Shown: positions 1 to 8,161 of the stretch, piece after piece | Position numbering within the stretch: the first letter of the stretch is position 1 | Layout of the letters: each line of letters starts with the position of its first letter | Assembly (NCBI GenBank): GCA_016124315.1 | Contig: WGNW01000081.1 | Location: 1-36,398, forward strand | Length of the DNA stretch: 36,398 nucleotides | Reading direction: 5' to 3' | Source of the DNA: Alphaproteobacteria bacterium | GTDB taxonomy: Bacteria; Pseudomonadota; Alphaproteobacteria; SMXS01 | The notes under the pieces: model-generated | The model's database searches: none | What the model was told of the DNA's origin: nothing | Seen by the model: the letters and a program-made list of their open reading frames with translations, nothing else | Made by a program: the position numbers and the translations under genes

Positions 1-2
1 AG

Positions 3-1679
3 GTCTCCGGCGAGGGCTACGCGCCCCACGGCGCGATCACCCTGGATGGAGGGACCGTCGATGCCGGCACGCTGTCCGACGTGGCCAGCGTCGCCCGGGC
101 GGCGCTGCTGTGCAACGACGCGGCCCTGCGCCGCGACGGAGTGGCCTATGCCGTCGAGGGCGATCCCATGGAAGGCGCCCTCGTCGCCTTTGCGGCCAAG
201 GCCGGGCTGGAGGAGCAGGCGGTGAGGCGGGAGATTCCGCGCACCGACGAGATTCCGTTCGACGCGATGCACCGCTTCATGGCGACGCTGCATCCCACCC
301 ACGACGGCGGCAGCGTCATCTACGTCAAGGGCGCGCCGGAGCGCGTGCTGTCCATGTGCGCCCGGCAGATGCGCGGCGACGGGGAAGAGCCGCTGAACCG
401 GGAGCTGTGGGAGGGCCTGCTGTCGGACCTCGCGTCCCGGGGCGAGCGGGTCATCGCCTTCGCCGCCAGGCGCGGTGCGCCGCACGCCACTACCCTCACC
501 TTCGAGGACGTGGACGGCGATCTGATGATGCTCGGCCTGACCGGGATCATGGATCCGCCCCGCGAGGAGGCGATCAGGGCGGTGGCCCAGTGTCGGGAGG
601 CGGGCATCGGCGTGAAGATGATCACCGGCGACCATGTGGAGACGGCGGCGGCCATCGCGGCGCAGCTGGGCATGCCCGGCGCCGGCCGTGTCGCTACAGG
701 CCACGACCTGGACCGGGTCGAGGCATCGGCCTTCGACCGGCTGGTCGCCGAGACCGCCGTGTTCGCCCGGACGACGCCGGAGCACAAGCTGCGGATCGTC
801 ACGGCGCTGCAGGAACAGGGCGAGACCGTTGCGATGACCGGCGACGGCGTCAACGACGGGCCGGCGCTGAAGCGGGCCGACGTGGGCGTCGCCATGGGCA
901 TCAAGGGCTCCGAGGTCGCCAAGGACGCCGCCGAGATGGTGCTGGCTGACGATAACTTTGCCTCGATCGTCGCGGCAGTGCGCGAAGGGCGCACCGTCTA
1001 TGACAACCTCAAGAAGGTCATCGCCTGGACATTGCCGACGGATGGCGGCGAGGGCGCCTGCCTGGTGGCGGCGATCGTCGTGGGCGCGACCTTGCCACTG
1101 TCGCCGCTGCACATTCTCTGGGTCAACACCATCACCGCCGTCGCGCTGGGTCTGACCCTGGCGTTCGAGCCCACCGAACCCGACGTCATGAGGCGCCGGC
1201 CCCGCCGCCGCGACGAGGCTATCCTGTCCGGCTTCCTGGTATGGCGAATCGTCTTCGTCTCGCTGCTGTTCGCCGCCGGCGCCTTCGGCATCTTCGAATG
1301 GGGCATGGACCGCACGGGGTCGCTGGACGCGGCGCGGACCATGGTCGTCAACCTGTTCGTGGTCTTCGAGATCTTCTACCTGTTCAGCATCCGCTATCTG
1401 GACCAGCCGTCGCTGACCCTCTCGGGGGTCAGAGGTACACCGGTTCTGCTCGCCGGCATCGGCGCGTCGATCGCGTTCCAGTTACTCTTTACCTATGCGC
1501 CGTTCATGAACCGGCTGTTCCGCACGGCGCCGCTGGACGTCGTGGAATGCGCCGCGGTGATCGGCGCCGGGGCGGCCCTGTTCCTGGTGCTCGAGGTCGA
1601 GAAGGCGGCGCGGCGCCTGCTGGCGCGCGCACGGCGCCGGGCATACCCTTCCGGGCAGGGGGACATGCCATGGACATGA
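3..1679 (+). CDS. Cation-transporting P-type ATPase, C-terminal part (5' end outside window)
   Basis: An open frame enters from the left edge and gives 558 residues. The first residues (VSGEGYAPHG) match the start of the nucleotide-binding domain just after the DKTGT phosphorylation loop, so the actuator domain, M1-M4 and the phosphorylated Asp lie outside. Visible P-type motifs are KGAPERVL (nucleotide-binding domain), MITGDH, TGDGVNDGPALKRADVGVAMG (hinge and Mg site) and then about six membrane helices (M5-M10). The enzyme would move a cation across the inner membrane at the cost of ATP. The layout is that of the P2 (Ca/Mg/Na-type) group. The M5 stretch LPTDGGE departs from the classical Ca site and M4 is missing, so the ion cannot be named. 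A GTG at 81 lies inside the domain and is not the real start. The stop overlaps the next gene. Confidence 0.93.
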   Translation, partial: VSGEGYAPHGAITLDGGTVDAGTLSDVASVARAALLCNDAALRRDGVAYAVEGDPMEGALVAFAAKAGLEEQAVRREIPRTDEIPFDAMHRFMATLHPTHDGGSVIYVKGAPERVLSMCARQMRGDGEEPLNRELWEGLLSDLASRGERVIAFAARRGAPHATTLTFEDVDGDLMMLGLTGIMDPPREEAIRAVAQCREAGIGVKMITGDHVETAAAIAAQLGMPGAGRVATGHDLDRVEASAFDRLVAETAVFARTTPEHKLRIVTALQEQGETVAMTGDGVNDGPALKRADVGVAMGIKGSEVAKDAAEMVLADDNFASIVAAVREGRTVYDNLKKVIAWTLPTDGGEGACLVAAIVVGATLPLSPLHILWVNTITAVALGLTLAFEPTEPDVMRRRPRRRDEAILSGFLVWRIVFVSLLFAAGAFGIFEWGMDRTGSLDAARTMVVNLFVVFEIFYLFSIRYLDQPSLTLSGVRGTPVLLAGIGASIAFQLLFTYAPFMNRLFRTAPLDVVECAAVIGAGAALFLVLEVEKAARRLLARARRRAYPSGQGDMPWT

Positions 1680-2170
1680 CCGTCGAGAACGCCTTGCCGG
1701 ACGACCTGCCGGCCATCACGGCCATTCTCAACCATGCCATCCTGCACACCACCGCCGTCTGGTACGACGACCCGCGGACCGACCTGGAGATGCGGGCCTG
1801 GTTCGAACTGAAGCGCGAGCTGCGCGTACCGGTCCTGGTGGCGCGCTCGGCCGGGCAGGTCGCGGGCTACGCCAGCTACGGCCCGTTCCGCCCCTGGAGC
1901 GGCTACCGGCACACCATGGAGCACTCGGTCTACGTGGCCGAAGGCCTGCGGGGCCGCGGCGCCGGACGCCTGCTGCTGGGCGCGCTGGTGGAGCGGGCGC
2001 GGCAGGACGGTCTTCACGCCCTGATCGGCGGCGTCGAGGCGGACAACGCCGCCAGCCTCGCGCTGCACCGGTCGCTCGGCTTCGAGGAGGTCGGGCGGCT
2101 GCCGGAAGTGGGCACCAAGTTCGGCCGTTGGCTGACCCTGGTGTTCATGCAAAGGGTTATTCATGATTAA
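1670..2170 (+). CDS. GNAT N-acetyltransferase, phosphinothricin acetyltransferase-like
   Basis: The protein has 166 residues and covers a single GNAT domain. It shows the acetyl-CoA loop RGRGAG (residues 94-99) after the strand HSVYVA, then DNAASLALHRSLGFEEVGRLPEVGTKFGRW, a tail pattern typical of the Pat/Bar/YwnH (phosphinothricin or methionine sulfoximine acetyltransferase) group. Members transfer acetyl from acetyl-CoA to a small amino substrate in the cytoplasm; the substrate here is unknown. ATG at 1670 is chosen because a GGGGGA stretch sits about 7 bases upstream; ATG at 1676, which forms an ATGA overlap with the ATPase stop, is possible. The gene overlaps the ATPase end by 10 bases, so the two are probably co-translated. 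It ends before an AT-rich stretch and a strong hairpin. Confidence 0.9.
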   Translation: MDMTVENALPDDLPAITAILNHAILHTTAVWYDDPRTDLEMRAWFELKRELRVPVLVARSAGQVAGYASYGPFRPWSGYRHTMEHSVYVAEGLRGRGAGRLLLGALVERARQDGLHALIGGVEADNAASLALHRSLGFEEVGRLPEVGTKFGRWLTLVFMQRVIHD

Positions 2171-2203
2171 TAGTGATCTGATTAATATGGATAATAATTC
2201 TAT

Positions 2204-2230
2204 GTCATGCCCGACTCGTTCGGGCATGAC
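2204..2230. terminator. Perfect 11-bp hairpin between convergent genes
   Basis: The arms GTCATGCCCGA (2204-2214) and TCGGGCATGAC (2220-2230) are exactly complementary around a 5-base loop. The hairpin lies between the acetyltransferase (ends 2170) and mfd (ends 2248), which run toward each other. Read on the minus strand it is followed by an AT-rich run, as expected for an intrinsic terminator of mfd. On the plus strand no T-run follows, so termination there would be weaker. It could also be one copy of a dispersed palindrome family. Confidence 0.6.
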
Positions 2231-2247
2231 CCTGGAGGGAGGAGCCC

Positions 2248-5200
2248 CTAAGCCGCCTTCGCGGCGATGCCTGCCAGCGCCTTCACCAGGTCGTGGGCGC
2301 CGCGCACCCGTTTCTTGTCGTCGGACCAGTCGCGCATCAGCACCAGCGTGTGGTCGGGCCGCAGCTTGGCGGTGCCGGACTGCTTGGAGAGGAACTCGAC
2401 CAGACCGCCGGGATTGCTGAACGAGGCGTTATGGAAGCTCACCGTCGCGCCGCGCGGCCCCGCGTCCAGCTTGGCGACGCCGGCCTGGTGGCAGAGCTGC
2501 TTGATGGAGACGATCTTGAGCAGGCTCTCCACCTCGGCGGGCAGGGAGCCGAAGCGGTCGATCATCTCGGCGGCGAGCCCGTCGATCTCCTGCGGCGTCG
2601 CCAGCTGGGCGATGCGACGGTAGAGTCCGAGGCGGATGCCCAGATCGGGCACGTAGTCCTCCGGGATGAGCACCGCGGTGCCCAGGTTGACCGCCGCCGA
2701 CCATTGCTCCTCCAGCGCCGCCGCGTCGCCCGTCTGCTCCGACCGGGCGCGTGCGACCGCCTCCTCCAGCATGTGCTGGTAGAGCTCGACGCCGACTTCC
2801 CGGATGTGGCCGGACTGTTCCTCGCCCAGCAGGTTGCCGGCGCCGCGGATGTCCAGATCGTGGCTAGCCAGGGTGAACCCGGCGCCGAGTTCGTCCAGTG
2901 ATTGCAATACCTTCAGGCGCTTTTCTGCGGTCTTGGTCAAGGTTCTGCCGGGCGGCACGGTCAGGTACGCGTAGGCCCGCAGCTTGGAGCGGCCGATGCG
3001 GCCGCGCAGCTGATAGAGCTGGGCGAGGCCGAACTGGTCGGCCCGGTGGATGATCATGGTGTTGACGGTCGGGATGTCGATGCCGGACTCGATGATGGTG
3101 GTCGAGAGCAGCACGTCGAAGCGGTTGTCGTAGAACGCGTTCATCACGTCCTCGAGCTGCTCGGCGCCCATCTGGCCATGGGCGACGGCGAACTTCACCT
3201 CGGGCACCTCCTCGCGCAGGAACTTCTCGATCTCCGGCAGATCGGCGATGCGCGGGCAGACGTAATAGGACTGGCCGCCGCGGTAGTGCTCCCGCAGCAG
3301 CGCCTCGCGCACCGCGAGCGGGTCGAACGGCATGACGAAGGTGCGCACCGCCAGCCGGTCCACCGGCGGCGTGGCGATGATGCTCAGCCCGCGCATGCCG
3401 CTCATGGCGAGCTGCAGGGTGCGCGGGATCGGCGTCGCGGTGAGGGTGAGCACGTGCACGTCCTCGCGCAGCTGCTTCAGCCGCTCCTTGTGGCGCACGC
3501 CGAAATGCTGCTCCTCGTCGATGATCAGCAGGCCCAGGTCGCGGAACTTGATGGCCTTGCCGAGCAGCGCGTGGGTGCCGATGACGATGTCGACGGTGCC
3601 GTCGGCGAGGCCGTCCCGGGTCAGCTTGGCTTCCTTGGCGCTCACCAGCCGGGAAAGCTGGCCGATGCGCACGGGCAACCCCTGGAAGCGCTCGGTGAAC
3701 GACTTGTAGTGCTGGCGGACCAGCAGCGTGGTCGGGGCGATCAGCGCGACCTGGCGGCCTTCCAGCGAGGCGATGAAGGCGGTGCGCAGCGCCACCTCGG
3801 TCTTGCCGAAGCCGACGTCGCCGCAGATCAGCCGGTCCATCGGCTTGCCCTCGTCGAGGTCGTGCACCACGTCGTCGATGGCGCGGAGCTGGTCGTCGGT
3901 CTCCTGGTAGGGGAAGCGGGCGCAGAACTCGTCGTAGAGGCCCTGCGGCGGCAGCAGCTTGGGCGCATGGCGCAGCTCACGGGCGGCGGCCAGCTTCATC
4001 AGCTCGTCGGCCATGTCCTTCAGCCGCTTCTTCAGCGCCGCCTTGCGGCTCTGCCAGGCCTGGCCGCCCAGCTTGTCGAGCTGGACGATGGCGTCCTCGG
4101 AGCCGTACCGGGAGAGGACGTCGATGTTCTCGACCGGCACGAACAGCTTGTCACCGCCGGCGTACACGATCATCACGCAGTCGTGGGGCGCGCCGGAGAC
4201 GTCGATGGTCATCAGGCCTTCGTAGCGGCCGATGCCGTGCTCCAGGTGCACCACGTAGTCGCCCTCGTTGAGCGACGACGCCTCGGCGATGAAATTCTCG
4301 GCCCGGCGCGAGCGCTTGGGCTTGCGGATCAGCCGGTCGCCGAGGATGTCCTGCTCGGTGATCAGCGCCAGGCCGGCGGTCTCGAAGCCGTGCTCGAGGC
4401 GCAGGACGGTCAGGCCGGCGATGTTCTTCGGCAGCGACTCCACGTCCTTCCAGCCGTCGAGCCGCTTGGTCCCGGTCATGCCGTGGTCGGCCATCACCAG
4501 GCCGAGCCGCTCGCGCGAGCCTTCCGAATAGCTGGCGATCAGCACGCGCCTGCCGCCGGCGACCAGATCCTGCAGGTGCTCGCGCAGGGAGTCGTAGACG
4601 TTCACCTCGCGCAGGTTGCGCTCGGGCGCGAAGTCGCGGCCCTTGCGGGCGCCGCAGTCCACCACGTCGGGCGCGTCCGGAAGCTGGTACGCGTTGAAGG
4701 CGCGGGCATCGCGCGCATCGAGGCGCGCGCTCCATTCCTCGGCTGTCAGGTAGAGGCGGTCGGGCGGCAGCGGATGGTAGCGGACGTCGCCCTTCTGCTG
4801 CGCCTGCTCGCTGCGTGCGCGGAAATAGTCGTCGACCATCTCGCGGCGGGAGGCGAACGCCTCGTCCGCCAGGTGGTCGAGACTGACGAAGGCGTCGGGC
4901 ATGTAGTCGAAGACCGACTCCAGGCCCTCGTAGAACAGCGGCAGCCAGTGCTCCATGCCCTGGTACTTGCGGCCCTCGCTCACGGCCTCGTAGAGCGGAT
5001 CGTCGCCGGTCACGGCGCCGAACAGGGCGCGGTAGCCCTGGCGGAAGCGGGCGATCGACCCTTCGTCCAGCGGCACCTCGCTCACCGGTACCAGGCGGAA
5101 GCGCTTGTCCTTGCCGGTGGTCATCTGGCTCAGCGGATCGAAGCGGCGCACTGCGTCCAGCTGGTCGCCGAAGAAGTCGAGCCGGATCGGCTCGTCGGCG

Positions 5201-5733
5201 CCGGCGGGGTAGATGTCCACCAGTCCGCCGCGGACGGCGAACTCGCCGGCCTCGCTCACGGTGCTCGAGCGCACGTAGCCGCTTTCGGCCAGGAAGCGAA
5301 CGAGGTTTTCGGTGTCGACGGTATCGCCGATCCGGGCGCTGAAGCTGTTCCTGCGCAAGATTTCGCGGGCGGGGAGGCGCTGGCTGGCTGCGTTGACGGT
5401 GGTCAGCAGCAGCCGCGGCCTGCCCGACGGTCCGGCCAGCAGGCTCAGCGTCTCCATCCGCCGGGCGCACAGCACGGGATTGGGCGAGATGCGGTCGTAG
5501 GGCAGGCAGTCCCAGGCCGGCAGGGTGACGATCTCGATCTCGGGCGCGAAGAACTCCAGCGCGTCCTGCAGCGCGGCGAGGCGGGCGTCGTCGCGGGCCA
5601 CGTGCAGCATGCCGCCCGCCGCGCCCTCGGCCGCGCGGGCGCGGGCGATGTCGGCCAGAATCAGGGCGTCGGCGCCCTCGGGCACGCCGCTGAGGGTCAG
5701 GCGCCCTGCCATCTCCAGGATGCGTGGGTTCAC
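2248..5733 (-). CDS. mfd: Transcription-repair coupling factor Mfd
   Basis: This 1161-residue protein has the usual Mfd length. It removes RNA polymerase stalled at DNA lesions and recruits UvrA for nucleotide excision repair. The N-terminal third is the UvrB-like region (PYDRISPNPVLCARRMETL). The middle carries the RNA-polymerase-interaction domain (NEGDYVVHLEHGIGRYEGL). The translocase follows with Walker A GDVGFGKT (638-645), DEEQ (739-742), TATPIPRTL (from 765) and the SGIDIPTVNT/QLYQLRGRIGRS helicase motifs. The C-terminal TRCF domain has EDYVPDLGIRLGLYRRIA. The start is a GTG that overlaps the sdhE stop as GTGA, so the two are translationally coupled. Transcription probably starts upstream of sdhE. 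Confidence 0.98.
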   Translation of the reverse strand: MNPRILEMAGRLTLSGVPEGADALILADIARARAAEGAAGGMLHVARDDARLAALQDALEFFAPEIEIVTLPAWDCLPYDRISPNPVLCARRMETLSLLAGPSGRPRLLLTTVNAASQRLPAREILRRNSFSARIGDTVDTENLVRFLAESGYVRSSTVSEAGEFAVRGGLVDIYPAGADEPIRLDFFGDQLDAVRRFDPLSQMTTGKDKRFRLVPVSEVPLDEGSIARFRQGYRALFGAVTGDDPLYEAVSEGRKYQGMEHWLPLFYEGLESVFDYMPDAFVSLDHLADEAFASRREMVDDYFRARSEQAQQKGDVRYHPLPPDRLYLTAEEWSARLDARDARAFNAYQLPDAPDVVDCGARKGRDFAPERNLREVNVYDSLREHLQDLVAGGRRVLIASYSEGSRERLGLVMADHGMTGTKRLDGWKDVESLPKNIAGLTVLRLEHGFETAGLALITEQDILGDRLIRKPKRSRRAENFIAEASSLNEGDYVVHLEHGIGRYEGLMTIDVSGAPHDCVMIVYAGGDKLFVPVENIDVLSRYGSEDAIVQLDKLGGQAWQSRKAALKKRLKDMADELMKLAAARELRHAPKLLPPQGLYDEFCARFPYQETDDQLRAIDDVVHDLDEGKPMDRLICGDVGFGKTEVALRTAFIASLEGRQVALIAPTTLLVRQHYKSFTERFQGLPVRIGQLSRLVSAKEAKLTRDGLADGTVDIVIGTHALLGKAIKFRDLGLLIIDEEQHFGVRHKERLKQLREDVHVLTLTATPIPRTLQLAMSGMRGLSIIATPPVDRLAVRTFVMPFDPLAVREALLREHYRGGQSYYVCPRIADLPEIEKFLREEVPEVKFAVAHGQMGAEQLEDVMNAFYDNRFDVLLSTTIIESGIDIPTVNTMIIHRADQFGLAQLYQLRGRIGRSKLRAYAYLTVPPGRTLTKTAEKRLKVLQSLDELGAGFTLASHDLDIRGAGNLLGEEQSGHIREVGVELYQHMLEEAVARARSEQTGDAAALEEQWSAAVNLGTAVLIPEDYVPDLGIRLGLYRRIAQLATPQEIDGLAAEMIDRFGSLPAEVESLLKIVSIKQLCHQAGVAKLDAGPRGATVSFHNASFSNPGGLVEFLSKQSGTAKLRPDHTLVLMRDWSDDKKRVRGAHDLVKALAGIAAKAA

Positions 5734-6005
5734 TTCAATCCCTCGACGGTGAAGTCGAAACCCTGCAGCAGCTTCATCACCCTCGTGTCATGGGCGTCGG
5801 GTACGGGCGTGCGGCCGACAACCCAGCCGTAGACCTCCAGGTCGGATTCGTCGAGCAGGGCCGAGAAGTGCGCCAGATCCTCGGCGTCGAGGTCGTCCAG
5901 ATGCGCGTCGGCAAAGCCGCCCATCATCAGGTCGGCTTCCTTGGTGCCGCGGTGCCAGGCGCGGAAGCGCAACTTCTTGCGCAGAATGTCGAGGCTTTCG
6001 GTCAT
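5730..6005 (-). CDS. sdhE: FAD assembly factor SdhE (succinate dehydrogenase assembly factor 2)
   Basis: SdhE is a small cytoplasmic protein that helps attach FAD covalently to the flavoprotein subunit of succinate dehydrogenase. The 91-residue product begins MTESLDILRKKLRFRAWHRG and contains RGTKEADLMMGGF, the counterpart of the conserved RGxxE flavinylation motif of the YgfY/SDH5 family (DUF339). The frame is open further upstream, but ATG 6005 fits the family length and has GAGGG just upstream. The longer version would begin upstream of the proposed promoter. The stop overlaps the mfd GTG start by 4 bases. Confidence 0.95.
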   Translation of the reverse strand: MTESLDILRKKLRFRAWHRGTKEADLMMGGFADAHLDDLDAEDLAHFSALLDESDLEVYGWVVGRTPVPDAHDTRVMKLLQGFDFTVEGLK

Positions 6006-6030
6006 GACCCTCGCTCCCTTCGCGGCCCCC

Positions 6031-6059
6031 GATATAATGTTTCCGGCCCTGTCTGTCAG
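6031..6059 (-). promoter_or_regulatory. Candidate sigma70-type promoter for sdhE-mfd
   Basis: On the minus strand CTGACA (6054-6059, five of six to TTGACA) is followed after exactly 17 bases by TATATC (6031-6036, four of six to TATAAT), about 25 bases ahead of the sdhE start. The same AT core read on the plus strand is a perfect TATAAT, so sdhE-mfd and recG seem to share the site. Confidence 0.55.
6033..6038 (+). promoter_or_regulatory. Candidate -10 element for recG
   Basis: A perfect TATAAT lies 38 bases upstream of the recG ATG. No convincing -35 hexamer is found 15-19 bases before it (CTCGCT stands there), so plus-strand use is less certain than the minus-strand promoter sharing this core. 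Confidence 0.4.
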
Positions 6060-6076
6060 CATCCGCAAAGGCCGCC

Positions 6077-8161
6077 ATGCGCCCGGAAATCCTGTTTCGG
6101 CTTTTCGCCTCCGTCACGACCCTGCCGGGCGTCGGCCCCCGCGTCGCCAAACTGGTGGAACGCGTGGCCGGGGAGAAGGTTGTCGACCTCTGCTGGCACC
6201 TTCCTACGGGCGTCGTCGACCGGCGGTTCAACCCGAACATCGCCGAGGCGCCGGCGGGGCGCGTCGCCACCCTGACCGTGCGGGTCGACAGCCACGAGAA
6301 GCCCCACGGGCCGCGCAGCCCTTACCGGGTGCTGTGCAGCGACGACACGGGCTTCATGGCGCTGGTCTTCTTCAATGCCCGCGACGACTACGTCCGCCGC
6401 ATGCTGCCGGAGGGCAGCGTGCGCGTGGTCAGCGGCACGGTCGAGGAATTCCACGGCGGACGGCAGATGACCCATCCGGACTACATCGTGCATCTGGAGG
6501 AAAAGGCGACGGTGCAGATCGTCGAGCCGGTCTATCCGCTGACGGCGGGATTGTCGCCCAAGGTGCTGGTGAAGGCGCTGCGCGCGGCGCTCCAGGGGCT
6601 TCCGGAGCTGCCCGAGTGGCTGGAGCCGGCGACGCTTTCCAGCCATGGCTGGCAGCCCTGGGCCGATTCCCTGCGCGCCGCCCACAGCCCGGAGAGCGCC
6701 GGCGACCTGGAGCCCGACGCGCCGGCCCGGCGTCGCCTCGCCTATGACGAGCTGCTGGCCAACCAGCTGGCGCTCGCCCTGGTCCGCGCCCGCATGCGGC
6801 GGGCCAGGGGCCGGGCGTTGAAGGGCGACGGCGCGCTGCGGGCCCGGCTGCGCGACCTGTTGCCCTACCGCCTGACCAATGCGCAGCAGCGGGCGGTGGA
6901 GGAGATCGCCGTCGACATGGCCTCGCCCGACCGTATGCTGCGGCTGCTTCAGGGCGATGTAGGCGCCGGCAAGACGGTGGTGGCGCTGCACGCCATGCTG
7001 GTGGCGGTGGAGGAGGGCGCCCAGGCGGCCTTTCTCGCCCCGACGGAAATCCTCGCCCGCCAGCATTTCGAGACGCTCAGGCCGTTTGCCGAGGGGCTCG
7101 GCTTGCGGCTGCGCCTGCTCACCGGCCGCGACAAGGGCAGGCCCAGGGCGGCGCTGCTGGCCGAACTGGCGGCGGGCGAGGTGGACATCCTGGTGGGAAC
7201 CCACGCCCTGCTGCAGGAGGACGTGGTCTACCGCGACCTCGCCCTGGCGGTGATCGACGAGCAGCACCGCTTCGGCGTGCATCAGCGGCTCACCCTGTCG
7301 TCCAAGGGCGGCGGGCCCGTCGACGTGCTGGTGATGACCGCAACACCCATTCCGCGCACCCTGACGCTCACCACCTATGGCGACATGGACGTCTCCCGCC
7401 TCGACGAGAAGCCGCCCGGGCGCACGCCCATCGACACCCGCGCCATGCCCGACTCCCGGATCGAGGAGGTGGTCGAGGGGCTGGGGCGGGCGGTCGCGCG
7501 CGGCGCGCAGGCCTACTGGGTGTGCCCGCTGGTCGAGGAATCGGAGACGGTGGACGCCGCGGCCGCCGAGCAGCGCCACGCCGACCTGCAGCGCCGGTTC
7601 GGCGAGCGGGTCGGCCTGCTGCACGGCCGGATGAAGGCCGCCGAGAAGGACGCGGTGATGGAGCGGTTCGTCGCCGGCGAACTGGCCGTGCTGGTCTCCA
7701 CCACGGTGATCGAGGTGGGAGTCGACGTCCCCAACGCGTCCATCATGGTGATCGAGCATGCCGAGCGCTTCGGTCTCGCCCAGCTTCACCAGCTGCGCGG
7801 CAGGGTCGGGCGCGGCTCGGCACGCTCGTCGTGCATCCTGCTCTACGGCATGCCGCTCGGCGAGACGGCGCAACAGCGGCTCAAGGTGATCCGCGACACC
7901 GACGACGGCTTTCTCATCGCCGAGGAGGACCTGCGGCTGCGCGGCGCGGGCGAACTGCTGGGCACCCGCCAGAGCGGCCTGCCCGAGTTCCGGCTTGCCG
8001 ACGTGGAAGCCCACGGGGAACTGCTCGCCCAGGCGCGGGAGGACGCAGCTTCGGTGCTGGCGGACGATCCGGAGCTCAAGAGCCAGCGGGGCGCGGCGCT
8101 CCGGGTGCTGCTCTACCTGTTCGAGCGCGACTCCGCCGTCAGGCTGCTGGCGTCCGGCTGA
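6077..8161 (+). CDS. recG: ATP-dependent DNA helicase RecG
   Basis: This 694-residue protein has the usual RecG length. RecG is a superfamily 2 translocase that remodels branched DNA such as stalled forks and Holliday junctions. The N-terminal wedge region begins RPEILFRLFASVTTLPGVGPRVAKLVERV with the OB-fold stretch PYRVLCSDDTGFMALVFFN. The motor has Walker A GDVGAGKT (293-300), DEQHRFGV (from 394), TATPIPRTLTLTTYGDMDVSRLDEKPPGR, VIEVGVDVPNA and QLHQLRGRVGRG. The C-terminal wedge-contact region includes DGFLIAEEDLRLRGAGELLGTRQSGLPEFRLAD. It diverges from sdhE-mfd with 71 bases between starts. Its stop abuts the stop of the convergent opgC-like gene with no spacer. Confidence 0.98.
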   Translation: MRPEILFRLFASVTTLPGVGPRVAKLVERVAGEKVVDLCWHLPTGVVDRRFNPNIAEAPAGRVATLTVRVDSHEKPHGPRSPYRVLCSDDTGFMALVFFNARDDYVRRMLPEGSVRVVSGTVEEFHGGRQMTHPDYIVHLEEKATVQIVEPVYPLTAGLSPKVLVKALRAALQGLPELPEWLEPATLSSHGWQPWADSLRAAHSPESAGDLEPDAPARRRLAYDELLANQLALALVRARMRRARGRALKGDGALRARLRDLLPYRLTNAQQRAVEEIAVDMASPDRMLRLLQGDVGAGKTVVALHAMLVAVEEGAQAAFLAPTEILARQHFETLRPFAEGLGLRLRLLTGRDKGRPRAALLAELAAGEVDILVGTHALLQEDVVYRDLALAVIDEQHRFGVHQRLTLSSKGGGPVDVLVMTATPIPRTLTLTTYGDMDVSRLDEKPPGRTPIDTRAMPDSRIEEVVEGLGRAVARGAQAYWVCPLVEESETVDAAAAEQRHADLQRRFGERVGLLHGRMKAAEKDAVMERFVAGELAVLVSTTVIEVGVDVPNASIMVIEHAERFGLAQLHQLRGRVGRGSARSSCILLYGMPLGETAQQRLKVIRDTDDGFLIAEEDLRLRGAGELLGTRQSGLPEFRLADVEAHGELLAQAREDAASVLADDPELKSQRGAALRVLLYLFERDSAVRLLASG

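Noticed and set aside
2902..5832. 976-codon plus-strand open frame opposite mfd
   Set aside because: It is antisense to mfd, has a low-complexity composition (Gly, Ala, Val, His, Gln) typical of GC-rich shadow frames and no domain pattern.
6056..8014. 652-codon minus-strand open frame opposite recG
   Set aside because: It is antisense to a certain gene and has no recognisable domain, with His/Gln/Arg-rich composition.
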